5,623 bases of DNA. It comes from an uncultured Ilumatobacter sp. (GTDB lineage Bacteria > Actinomycetota > Acidimicrobiia > Acidimicrobiales > Ilumatobacteraceae). Below the pieces are notes generated by a model. That model saw only the letters and a program-made list of their open reading frames with translations. It searched no databases and was not told the origin of the DNA. The DNA is taken from contig CALCXK010000091.1 in the NCBI GenBank assembly GCA_937905835.1, positions 1 to 5,623 of the forward strand. The letters run 5' to 3'. The position numbers were made by a program, and so were the translations under genes. Shown here piece after piece: positions 1 through 5,402 of this stretch (its first letter is position 1; every line of letters starts with the position of its first letter).

Positions 1-1
1 C

Positions 2-136
2 GAAGTCCCCGAGTTCACCGACGCATTGACCGACGTCATTTCGTCCGGCCTCGCCGAGCCAGAGTTCACCGAACACGGCACCCACATCGAAGGCCTCGGC
101 AGCATGTCGACCGTCTTCGTGCTCCGACGCTGCTGA
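2..136 (+). CDS. C-terminal end of an unidentified protein (5' end outside window)
   Basis: This is an open frame entering from the left edge and stopping at TGA 134-136, giving 44 residues that end in MSTVFVLRRC. It is accepted as coding because almost every codon ends in G or C, like the intact genes here, and because it runs without a stop from the first base. No family-defining motif is visible. A glycine-rich turn followed by a short hydrophobic strand and basic end (GLGSMSTVFVLRR) resembles the last beta strand of some class I methyltransferase-like proteins, but that is only a guess. It lies upstream of the decayed transposase on the same strand. No clear terminator follows the stop codon. 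Confidence 0.6.
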   Translation, partial: EVPEFTDALTDVISSGLAEPEFTEHGTHIEGLGSMSTVFVLRRC

Positions 137-269
137 TCGCGGCGCGGTCAGCAGCCACCGTCGTCGTGATCCGCACCGCCGCTGAGCGTCGGTCGGCGAG
201 CAGGTCAAGCCCAACGGTGAGACGGATCATCAACAAGTCCAACGGCAAGCGTCCGCGGGAGCCAACGGT

Positions 270-811
270 GTGGTCCGACAAGCGGATGAACCTTGCGGAT
301 CGCGAGACCATTTGGAAAAGTTCTGGTCGCCGACTCAGATTTCCAACACTTTGAAGCTGGATCATCCGGACAATCCGACGATGAGAGCAAGCCCTCAGAC
401 GATCTACGAAGCCGTGTACCGGGGATTGGTGGACGCCAAGCTGCAGACGTGTCTGCGCATAAGACGCCGACGACGGGTACCGAGGCATCGGGGCAAGAAG
501 TCCGGGCCGGGTCGGGTCTGGGTCCGGTCCGGTCCGGGGATCAAGGCAAAGAGATCGCTGGGCACGAGAACCTCGCCGCAGCGACAGGTCTTGACGTGTT
601 CGTCTGTGATCGGTCGAGTCTGTGGCAGCGCGGAACAAACGAGAACACCACCGGACTACTTCGTCAGTGGTGGCCGGGGCCGACAAACTTCTACACCCTC
701 GAGCTGGGCGAGGTGTGCCGAGTACAAACCTCGATCAATGCTCGGTCTCGAGCGGCCCTCGAATGGCAGTCGCCAGCCAGGGCCCTCGAACTCGCGATCA
801 GTCGAAGCTGA
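270..811 (+). pseudogene. Decayed IS30-family transposase (internal deletion, frameshift, no N-terminus)
   Basis: Two pieces of an IS30-type DDE transposase lie in different frames. The first (about 312-515, frame of position 270) reads EKFWSPTQISNTLKL, then MRASPQTIYEAVYRGLVDAK, then a basic RRRRRVPRHRGKKSGPGR stretch. This matches the family's WSPEQI...MRVSHETIYQALY region. The second (about 536-808, frame of 293) reads GDQGKEIAGH, then WQRGTNENTTGLLRQ and AALEWQSPARALE, the family's C-terminal half. The Asp of GDQGKE (539-541) and Glu of TNENT (641-643) are 33 residues apart, the DD(33)E spacing of IS30. The segment with the first catalytic Asp (WEGDLI in relatives) is absent between the pieces, and the N-terminal helix-turn-helix is not recognisable. 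The stop at 809-811 is near the natural end. The product cannot be active. Outer ends and inverted repeats were not found. Confidence 0.85.
509..535. repeat. Short GGGTC/GGTCC tandem tract at the transposase break
   Basis: GGGTC occurs at 509-513, 514-518 and 520-524, running into three tandem GGTCC units at 521-535. The tract lies exactly where the transposase remnant changes frame and loses its catalytic core. It may therefore mark the deletion junction, or a slippage product formed there. The repeats are seen directly; the mechanism is inferred. Confidence 0.6.
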
Positions 812-1127
812 TGGGGCTCCGTCGTCAGTCGAGCGATGACGCCCATATGTGCCGATCTTTCGCTGCGCGGTCGCCAATGGGGCGCCGGCGATATTGAGCG
901 GGTGCGACTGCTGTTGGTCGTCGGCACTCGGCGCTGGCGTCCGGCCCTCTCGTGCCAGAGACAGATGGGCTGAGTTCGGGATCGGCCAACCGCCTGTTTC
1001 GATCGATCAGTCGAAGTTATGTGAATCCGGTTCGTGTGAGTGACGAAGAGCGTTCGATGGTGGCCTCTCAATCGATCGCGCTTGTGATCGGTCGGCGGGC
1101 GGCTCGGAGATCTCCATTTCGGATCGA
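812..1127. other. Non-coding stretch between the transposase remnant and the hydroxylase operon
   Basis: About 315 bp with no recognisable gene. It contains the second copy of a 13-bp direct repeat (CGATCAGTCGAAG at 795-807 and 1004-1016) and a 10-bp palindrome GGAGATCTCC at 1106-1115 just before the hydroxylase start. An uncertain plus-strand reading frame from GTG 952 stops at 1129-1131 and overlaps the hydroxylase ATG as ATGA. It resembles no known protein and is not called as a gene. The operon promoter should lie here, but no convincing -35/-10 pair was found. Confidence 0.5.
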
Positions 1128-2210
1128 ATGAACTGCTTGCGTGCATGTTGCTGGTCTGTGAAGCTTGACGCTGTGTCGATACAGCGGACGCGGCTGCAGC
1201 GGAAGAAGGGCTACGACCCGGAGCCGTTCGATGTGCCGCCGTTGTTCCAGTCGCCGCCGCGGCCCGTCGGAATGTTGCGCTGGCTCGTCACGAAGTTCAT
1301 GTGGCCGCAGTCGGCGCTGTGGATTGCGATCGCCGCGCTGGTGTACCACTTGTTCACACCCGGTCTCACCCGCTTCTCGTCGTTGAGCGTCGACGACGTC
1401 GCGCTTCTTTGGCTGCGCAACGTGGTGTTGATGGTCCTGGTGATCGGCGGGCAGCACTGGTGGCTGCACATCCGTCGCGCACAGGGCACTGAGTTCAAGT
1501 ACGAGCAGCGGTGGCTCGCGAAGAACCGGAAGTCGTTCCTCTTCGACGACCAGACACGCGACAACATGTTCTTCACGCTCGTCAGCGGCGGCGGCATCGC
1601 GGCGCTGTACGAGGCGGTCATGTTCCGGCTCTACGCGACGGAATCGATCCCGCAACTGAACTCTTTGTGGCTGATCGCGGCGATGACGTTCGCAGTCTTT
1701 TGGATCGAGGCGGTGCATTTCTACGTGAACCATCGTCTGCTCCACGTCGACCCGGTGTACAAGTGGGCGCACGCGTTGCACCATCGCAACGTCAACACCG
1801 GCCCGTGGTCGGGGATCTCGATGCACCCGCTCGAGCACGTGCTCTATCTGTCGCTGCCGTTCGTGTTCGTGGTGATTCCCGGGTCGCCGTTCATCGCCAC
1901 GTTCTGTCTCGTGTACCTGATGTTGTCGCCGTCGCCGTCACACTCGGGTTTCGACCGATTCAAGCTGACCGACTCGAGAAACATCCACGGCGGCGACTTC
2001 TTCCACAACTTGCATCACCGATACTTCGAGGTCAACTACGGCGTGCTGTTGCTGCCACTCGACAAATGGTTCGGCACGTTCCACGACGGCAGCCTCGAAG
2101 CCCACGAAGCAATGAAGGCCCGCCGCCGAGCATCAGCCGAAGCCGGCGACACCGGCGAGGTCATCAACCCGGATCCAACAACCCGCGTCGGCCCTGACGG
2201 GACGTCGTGA
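1128..2210 (+). CDS. Fatty acid hydroxylase / sterol desaturase superfamily membrane protein
   Basis: A 360-residue integral membrane di-iron oxygenase of the fatty acid hydroxylase superfamily (PF04116 type), which uses O2 to hydroxylate or desaturate lipid-like substrates. Histidine ligands appear as HFYVNHRLLH (197-206), HALHH (215-219), MHPLEH (232-237), SHSGF (His272) and HNLHHRYF (293-300), in family order. Hydrophobic segments lie near 61-77, 91-108, 180-196 and 238-267; the histidine clusters would face the cytoplasm. The conserved part seems to start near YDPEPFDVPPLF (29-40). The first ten residues (MNCLRACCWS) look unlike a normal N-terminus, and no good ribosome site precedes ATG 1128, so in-frame GTG 1158 or 1173 are real alternatives. 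The C-terminal 40 residues are polar and probably disordered. It ends 1 bp before the PhyH-family gene, so the two are probably co-transcribed. Substrate unknown. Confidence 0.9.
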   Translation: MNCLRACCWSVKLDAVSIQRTRLQRKKGYDPEPFDVPPLFQSPPRPVGMLRWLVTKFMWPQSALWIAIAALVYHLFTPGLTRFSSLSVDDVALLWLRNVVLMVLVIGGQHWWLHIRRAQGTEFKYEQRWLAKNRKSFLFDDQTRDNMFFTLVSGGGIAALYEAVMFRLYATESIPQLNSLWLIAAMTFAVFWIEAVHFYVNHRLLHVDPVYKWAHALHHRNVNTGPWSGISMHPLEHVLYLSLPFVFVVIPGSPFIATFCLVYLMLSPSPSHSGFDRFKLTDSRNIHGGDFFHNLHHRYFEVNYGVLLLPLDKWFGTFHDGSLEAHEAMKARRRASAEAGDTGEVINPDPTTRVGPDGTS

Positions 2211-2211
2211 C

Positions 2212-3072
2212 ATGGCAGGCTCGCTCACCGCGCACCAGATCGACTCCTTCAAACAGGACGGATTCTTGTTCCCGATCCGAGTCGCCGACGAGCCGACCGT
2301 CAACGGCTGGCGATCCAACATCGAGTCGCTCGAACTCGAATGGCGTGACGACACGTCGCTACGTCGCCCCTTCACCGACTACGCCCGCGCCAACTTCCAC
2401 CTCGTCAGCTCGACTGCAGCGCGACTTGCCCACGACCAAGCGGTCCTCGACGCCGTCGAGTCGATCATCGGTCCCGACATCCTCTGCTGGATGAGTGAGC
2501 TGATCATCAAGGAGCCACACAGCTCGAAGGTGCTCACGATGCACCAAGACCTCACCTATTGGGGCCTCGACGGAGCCGACCACCTCGTGAGTGCCTGGGT
2601 CGCCCTCTCCGATGCGACGACAGAGAACGGCGCGATGCGGTTCGTGCCCGGAAGCCACCTCGCAGGCCAGATTGAACACCGCGACACCTTCGGATCGGAC
2701 AACCTGCTCTCACGTGGTCAAGAAGTCGTCGTCGACGTCGACCCCGACGACGAGGTCCCCGTCGAGTTGCGGGCCGGCGAGATGTCGCTCCATCACGGCC
2801 ACATGTTCCACGGATCTGGACCGAACCGAACCGACGGTCGGCGCATCGCGATGGTGTTCAGGTTCATGTCCCCGAGTGTCCGACAGACCGTCGGCGTGGA
2901 GGACTACGCGATGACAGTGCGAGGATCGAACACGTCACATCACGTGCACGCCACGGCGGTTCCGTTCAACGACTTCAGTTCGGCGTCGCTCGCGATGCAC
3001 GCAAGGGTGACTGCCGCGCAGGAAAGAGCACTGACTGCGGGCACCGCTGATCAGGTCAGCTACCTCCGATAA
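2212..3072 (+). CDS. Phytanoyl-CoA dioxygenase (PhyH) family Fe(II)/2-oxoglutarate oxygenase
   Basis: A soluble 286-residue non-haem iron dioxygenase that couples 2-oxoglutarate decarboxylation to substrate hydroxylation. It opens with the family's HQIDSFKQDGFLF (8-20). The iron site is HQD (His111, Asp113), followed by SAWVALSDATTENGAMRFVP and GSH (127-149). The distal ligand is His200 in HGSGPNRTDGRR; Arg211, eleven residues later, sits where human PHYH has its 2-oxoglutarate-binding Arg. All ligands are present and the length is normal for bacterial members, so it should be active. No signal peptide or membrane segment is seen. The ATG follows the hydroxylase stop after one base, suggesting translational coupling; a weak GGGA lies upstream at about 2199. 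Bacterial PhyH proteins act on varied substrates (acyl-CoAs, ectoine, halogenation targets, secondary metabolites), so phytanoyl-CoA should not be assumed. Confidence 0.92.
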   Translation: MAGSLTAHQIDSFKQDGFLFPIRVADEPTVNGWRSNIESLELEWRDDTSLRRPFTDYARANFHLVSSTAARLAHDQAVLDAVESIIGPDILCWMSELIIKEPHSSKVLTMHQDLTYWGLDGADHLVSAWVALSDATTENGAMRFVPGSHLAGQIEHRDTFGSDNLLSRGQEVVVDVDPDDEVPVELRAGEMSLHHGHMFHGSGPNRTDGRRIAMVFRFMSPSVRQTVGVEDYAMTVRGSNTSHHVHATAVPFNDFSSASLAMHARVTAAQERALTAGTADQVSYLR

Positions 3073-3127
3073 CAATCCCCGAACGAATACGTGCCAATCG
3101 TGAGTCGACCTGGGCATGACGACGTCA

Positions 3128-3142
3128 GAGCGTTCTGCGCTC
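3128..3142. repeat. Small inverted repeat after the PhyH-family gene
   Basis: GAGCG (3128-3132) and CGCTC (3138-3142) form a 5-bp stem with a 5-nt loop, about 55 bp after the PhyH-family stop. There is no T-run. It is weak alone but lies in a gap with two larger inverted repeats. Confidence 0.35.
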
Positions 3143-3148
3143 AGTTAT

Positions 3149-3190
3149 CGGGCGGTGAATGCGTCCAAGTCCTTCAAAGTCACCCGCCCG
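3149..3190. repeat. Imperfect 10-bp inverted repeat with 21-nt loop
   Basis: CGGGCGGTGA (3149-3158) pairs with TCACCCGCCCG (3180-3190) if one C is bulged. The stem is long and GC-rich, but the loop is large for a simple terminator. It could be part of the transcript end of the upstream operon or the remains of a mobile-element end. No T-tract follows. Confidence 0.45.
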
Positions 3191-3226
3191 TGCGCCGACG
3201 TGAGTGCCGATAGCGAGCGCTCGGCG

Positions 3227-3244
3227 ACCGCTCCGCCGAGCGGT
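3227..3244. terminator. Likely bidirectional terminator hairpin between convergent genes
   Basis: ACCGCTC (3227-3233) and GAGCGGT (3238-3244) form a perfect 7-bp GC-rich stem with a CGCC loop. A 10-bp palindrome, CGAGCGCTCG (3214-3223), lies just upstream. The site lies between the PhyH-family stop (3072) and the stop of the converging tetR-type gene (3296). Neither side has a clear T-run, which is common in high-GC actinobacteria. The hairpin is seen; the terminator role is inferred from position. Confidence 0.5.
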
Positions 3245-3295
3245 GATATGCGTGCTCTTGCGGTGAATCTGTGCTGTGAAATGTGGGGCGGAGCA

Positions 3296-3898
3296 TCAGC
3301 GCGTGCTGGCCCAGGGGATCCCGGCGAGCATGTAGCCGACCACAGAGTCGAGCTGCGTCCGGGTCGGCCCGGTCCGCGAGATTGCCGAGAGCGCTGAGAC
3401 CTGCCCGAGTACGAACGGGACGACGGCTGCCACCGAAGTTCTTGGTTCGAGCTCGCCACCATCGATGGCCGCTTCGACGCGTTGCTGCACGAGCGATCCC
3501 AGTCGCCCTTGCAGCCGGTCAATGGTCGCAGCGATGGGACCAGTCGTGAATCTGCCGGTCATGGCGCTGTCGCCGAGAAAGCAGCCTGCAGGGAGGTCGT
3601 CGTCGACGATCCGATCGACGAAGACCGCAAAGAATCCGATGAGTGCGTCGCGGAGTGTGGCCGCTTGCTCGAGGTGTTGTTCGGCAGGAGCGATGTACGC
3701 CCGGTGGTAGGTGTCGAGGGCCGCAGCGAACACGGCCTCCTTCTCTCCGAGGGCTCGGTAGACGGTCGGTTTCGTCACGCCGAGCTCGGCAGCGACCTGA
3801 TCGATGGTCGCTCCGCCATAACCGTCATGCCAGAAATGACGAAGGATCACAGGCATCGCAGTCTCGACATCGAGTGCTCGAGGGCGTCCGGCAGACAT
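3296..3898 (-). CDS. TetR/AcrR-family transcriptional repressor
   Basis: A 200-residue, all-helical, dimeric DNA-binding regulator of normal family length. The N-terminal TetR domain covers about residues 10-60. Its helix-turn-helix is ATIDQVAAELGVTKPTVYRA (30-49), followed by the usual GEKEAVFAAAL. The basic start MSAGRPRALD is typical. The C-terminal part is the ligand and dimer domain; its PAGCFLGDSA (103-112) matches the 'PxGC' signature of one common TetR C-terminal type. ATG 3898 has an AAAGG ribosome site 6 nt upstream (3909-3905). It diverges from the MFS transporter gene and converges on the oxygenase operon. A perfect palindrome between the divergent starts suggests that it represses itself and the transporter, being released by a small ligand, perhaps the transported compound. 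Control of the oxygenase operon is possible, but no copy of the palindrome was seen upstream of 1128. Confidence 0.93.
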   Translation of the reverse strand: MSAGRPRALDVETAMPVILRHFWHDGYGGATIDQVAAELGVTKPTVYRALGEKEAVFAAALDTYHRAYIAPAEQHLEQAATLRDALIGFFAVFVDRIVDDDLPAGCFLGDSAMTGRFTTGPIAATIDRLQGRLGSLVQQRVEAAIDGGELEPRTSVAAVVPFVLGQVSALSAISRTGPTRTQLDSVVGYMLAGIPWASTR

Positions 3899-3900
3899 TT

Positions 3901-3916
3901 CGTACCTTTGAGTAAA
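3901..3916. promoter_or_regulatory. Degenerate second copy of the TetR-type operator over the tetR ribosome site
   Basis: CGTACCTTTGAGTAAA keeps 9 of the 12 half-site bases of the perfect palindrome at 3956-3971 (CGTAC...AGTA), with the same 4-bp spacer. It overlaps the repressor gene's AAAGG ribosome site. A weak second binding site would be a typical autoregulatory element. Seen by eye; chance similarity is not excluded. Confidence 0.35.
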
Positions 3917-3924
3917 AGAATTCC

Positions 3925-3953
3925 TTGACCGACGGGCGTCGGTGATTCAGTAT
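3925..3953 (+). promoter_or_regulatory. Probable promoter of the MFS transporter gene
   Basis: TTGACC (3925-3930; five of six bases match the -35 consensus) and CAGTAT (3948-3953; weak -10) are separated by 17 bp. Transcription would start near 3960, inside the palindrome at 3956-3971, giving a leader of about 58 nt. Confidence 0.55.
3928..3943. promoter_or_regulatory. Second, unrelated 16-bp palindrome in the MFS promoter spacer
   Basis: ACCGACGGGCGTCGGT is a perfect 7-bp inverted repeat (ACCGACG/CGTCGGT) around GG. It overlaps the end of the -35 box and fills most of the spacer of the MFS promoter. Its sequence differs from the palindrome at 3956-3971. Centre-to-centre distance is 28 bp. 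It may bind a different regulator, or be the true TetR site. Confidence 0.5.
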
Positions 3954-3978
3954 GGCGTACTAGCGAGTACGAAATCAA
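3949..3978 (-). promoter_or_regulatory. Possible promoter of the tetR-type gene
   Basis: On the minus strand, TTGATT (3978-3973) and CATACT (3954-3949) lie 18 bp apart. Each matches four of six consensus bases. The -10 box overlaps that of the divergent MFS promoter, and the palindrome at 3956-3971 fills the spacer. Moderate, by-eye call. Confidence 0.45.
3956..3971. promoter_or_regulatory. Likely TetR operator between the divergent genes
   Basis: CGTACTAGCGAGTACG is a perfect 6-bp inverted repeat (CGTACT/AGTACG) with an AGCG spacer. This is the usual form and size of a TetR-family operator. It would cover the start site of the MFS promoter and the spacer of the tetR promoter, so one bound dimer could block both. 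The palindrome is seen directly; the partner protein is inferred from adjacency. Confidence 0.65.
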
Positions 3979-4004
3979 CCGTCAGCTCGCGCGGTCCAGC
4001 ACCC

Positions 4005-4008
4005 GGAG
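4005..4008 (+). promoter_or_regulatory. Ribosome binding site of the MFS gene
   Basis: GGAG lies 9 nt before ATG 4018, supporting that start over later in-frame ATGs. Confidence 0.6.
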
Positions 4009-4017
4009 ACAACCCAG

Positions 4018-5217
4018 ATGTCGACCAACACGACCCTCAGTGCCGACTTCGGTGCACCGCACGGAGTCGACTCGGCACGCTCCTGGGTGGTTGTGGCCTC
4101 GGCGTTCCTCGCCATGTTCACCGTGTTCGGGGTCGCCTACAGCTTCGGCGAGTTCTTCGGACCCATGGCTGACGAGTTCGGAACCAGCCGATCGGCGACG
4201 GCGCTGTTCTTCTCGATCACCACCTTCGCCTACTTCGCGATCGGAATCATCAGCGGCCGAGTCGCTGATCGCGTGGGCCCGCGACGTGTGATGATCTTCG
4301 GTGCAGTCGTCATGGTGATCGGTCTCCTCCTGACCGCCGAGGTCTCCTCGATCCGCCTCGGCTACCTCACCTATGGACTCGGCGTCGGGATCGGGGTCGC
4401 ATGCTGCTACGTGCCGATGGTTGCAACCGTCGGCGGCTGGTTCGAGCAGCGACGCACACTCGCACTTGGCCTCGCGGTCGCAGGCATCGGATTCGGCACG
4501 CTCGTGATGGTCCCGATCATGGAGCGAGTGATCGAAGCCAACGGCTGGCGCGACGCGTATCGAGTCCTGGCAGCCGTGTCGGGGGTCCTGTTGGTCATCG
4601 CCGCTCTGGGGGCACATCGATCTCCCGGCTCAGCCGTCGCACCCCGACCGATCCGCGAGATCATCAGCGGACGTCGCGACTTCTGGTTCCTCTACGCGTC
4701 ATCGCTCTTCCTCGCAGCCGCACTGTTCACACCGTTCGTGTTCATGGCCGACTACATCGATACCACAGGGACATCGGGCTCCGCCGCAGTACTGCTCGGG
4801 ATCATCGGCATGGCGTCGATCGTCGGTCGCCTCGGACTCGGTGCGCTCGCTGGCCGGATCAGCATCGTTGGGCTCTACCGTCTGTCGTGCCTCGGACTTG
4901 GGCTGAGCTTCGTGATCTGGATCGTGGCCGATACGAACTATCCGCTGTTGATCGCCTTTGCGGTCGTCCTCGGTGTGTCCTACGGCGGGATCATCGCGCT
5001 CTCCCCAGCCGTGGTAGCGCAGCTGTTCGGCACGCTCGGCATGGGCGGTGTTCTCGGGGCGCTCTACACAGCCAACGGTCTGGGCGGACTCATCGGCCCG
5101 CCAACGATCGGACAGATCATCGACTCGTCAGGCCACACCGCCGCGCAATGGACTGCCCTTGGTTCGGGCCTACTCGGAACTGCGTTGCTGACCCGCTTGA
5201 AACCCCAAGACGGGTAA
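4018..5217 (+). CDS. Major facilitator superfamily (MFS) transporter, monocarboxylate/OFA-like
   Basis: A 399-residue polytopic inner-membrane transporter of normal MFS length. About twelve hydrophobic helices are visible, six on each side of a polar central loop at 200-222 (HRSPGSAVAPRPIREIISGR). After helix 2 comes the cytoplasmic motif-A-like loop GRVADRVGPRR (80-90). An early YSFGEFFGPMADEFG (41-55), a later RTLALGLAVAGIGFG (146-160) and GANGL-like TANGLGGLIGPPTIGQIID (351-369) resemble the monocarboxylate/oxalate-formate antiporter-type branch. That branch often carries organic acids, so an acid or lipid breakdown product is plausible, but the substrate and direction are not determined. 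ATG 4018 has GGAG 9 nt upstream. It is divergent from the TetR-type gene, which probably represses it through the palindrome at 3956-3971. The gene ends at TAA 5215-5217, followed by a hairpin. Confidence 0.92.
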   Translation: MSTNTTLSADFGAPHGVDSARSWVVVASAFLAMFTVFGVAYSFGEFFGPMADEFGTSRSATALFFSITTFAYFAIGIISGRVADRVGPRRVMIFGAVVMVIGLLLTAEVSSIRLGYLTYGLGVGIGVACCYVPMVATVGGWFEQRRTLALGLAVAGIGFGTLVMVPIMERVIEANGWRDAYRVLAAVSGVLLVIAALGAHRSPGSAVAPRPIREIISGRRDFWFLYASSLFLAAALFTPFVFMADYIDTTGTSGSAAVLLGIIGMASIVGRLGLGALAGRISIVGLYRLSCLGLGLSFVIWIVADTNYPLLIAFAVVLGVSYGGIIALSPAVVAQLFGTLGMGGVLGALYTANGLGGLIGPPTIGQIIDSSGHTAAQWTALGSGLLGTALLTRLKPQDG

Positions 5218-5236
5218 CTCAAGGAGTCAGCTCCCG

Positions 5237-5254
5237 GCTCCCGGATCCGGGAGC
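5237..5254. terminator. Probable terminator hairpin of the MFS gene
   Basis: GCTCCCGGATCCGGGAGC is a perfect 18-bp palindrome 19 bp after the MFS stop. A tandem duplicate of its left arm (CTCCCGG at 5231-5237 and 5238-5244) gives an alternative stem. No T-run follows, so a factor-independent terminator is likely but not certain. It could also end transcripts from the converging acyl-CoA dehydrogenase gene. Confidence 0.6.
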
Positions 5255-5371
5255 GTTGTCCCAGCGAAGAGAGTCAACCTCAGAACCACGCATATCGACA
5301 GACCGACGGCCCTGACCGGCCCACGCGCGATCCGGCATTATGCCGCGCCCTCACCTATCGTCTCGATGCCC

Positions 5372-5396
5372 GGTGTTGCGTTGATCGGTTGAACCC
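5372..5396. repeat. Possible solo IS30-type terminal repeat
   Basis: The stretch beginning GGTGTTGCGTTGATCGGTTG and continuing GAACC resembles, from memory, terminal repeats of IS30-family elements of high-GC bacteria (a GTGTTGC...GGTTGAA pattern). It lies just beyond the acyl-CoA dehydrogenase stop (5403) in the convergent gap 5218-5402. No partner end or transposase is near it. Weak call. Confidence 0.2.
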
Positions 5397-5402
5397 AAGG
5401 GC

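Noticed and set aside
66..686. 206-residue minus-strand frame
   Set aside because: Arg/Ser-rich, antisense to the IS30 remnant and the upstream gene end, with no recognisable motif. It is a high-GC shadow frame.
137..811. Complete IS30 element with matching terminal inverted repeats and target duplication
   Set aside because: No matching ends could be found by eye around the remnant, and the N-terminal coding part is missing. Only a partial, decayed element is supported.
691..1146. 151-residue minus-strand frame over the non-coding stretch
   Set aside because: Basic, low-complexity product without motifs, partly antisense to the transposase remnant.
1068..1838. 256-residue minus-strand frame
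   Set aside because: It lies antisense to the hydroxylase, which has intact histidine boxes. The product is Arg/His/Gln-rich and low complexity.
1511..2197. 228-residue plus-strand frame inside the hydroxylase
   Set aside because: An alternative frame of a clearly coding region; Arg-rich with no family features.
3116..3397. 93-residue plus-strand frame over the convergent gap
   Set aside because: It runs into the tetR-type gene on the opposite strand, spans several hairpins and matches no known family.
3982..4617. 211-residue minus-strand frame opposite the MFS gene
   Set aside because: Asp/His/Glu-rich antisense shadow of a gene with clear transporter helices. It would also run through the divergent control region.
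4401..5315. 304-residue plus-strand frame within the MFS gene
   Set aside because: Arg/His/Ser-rich shadow frame overlapping a well-supported membrane protein.
5333..5345. CGGCAT/ATGCCG inverted repeat as a terminator of the acyl-CoA dehydrogenase gene
   Set aside because: The arms are separated by a single base, so no stable hairpin loop can form without opening the stem, and no T-run follows in either direction.
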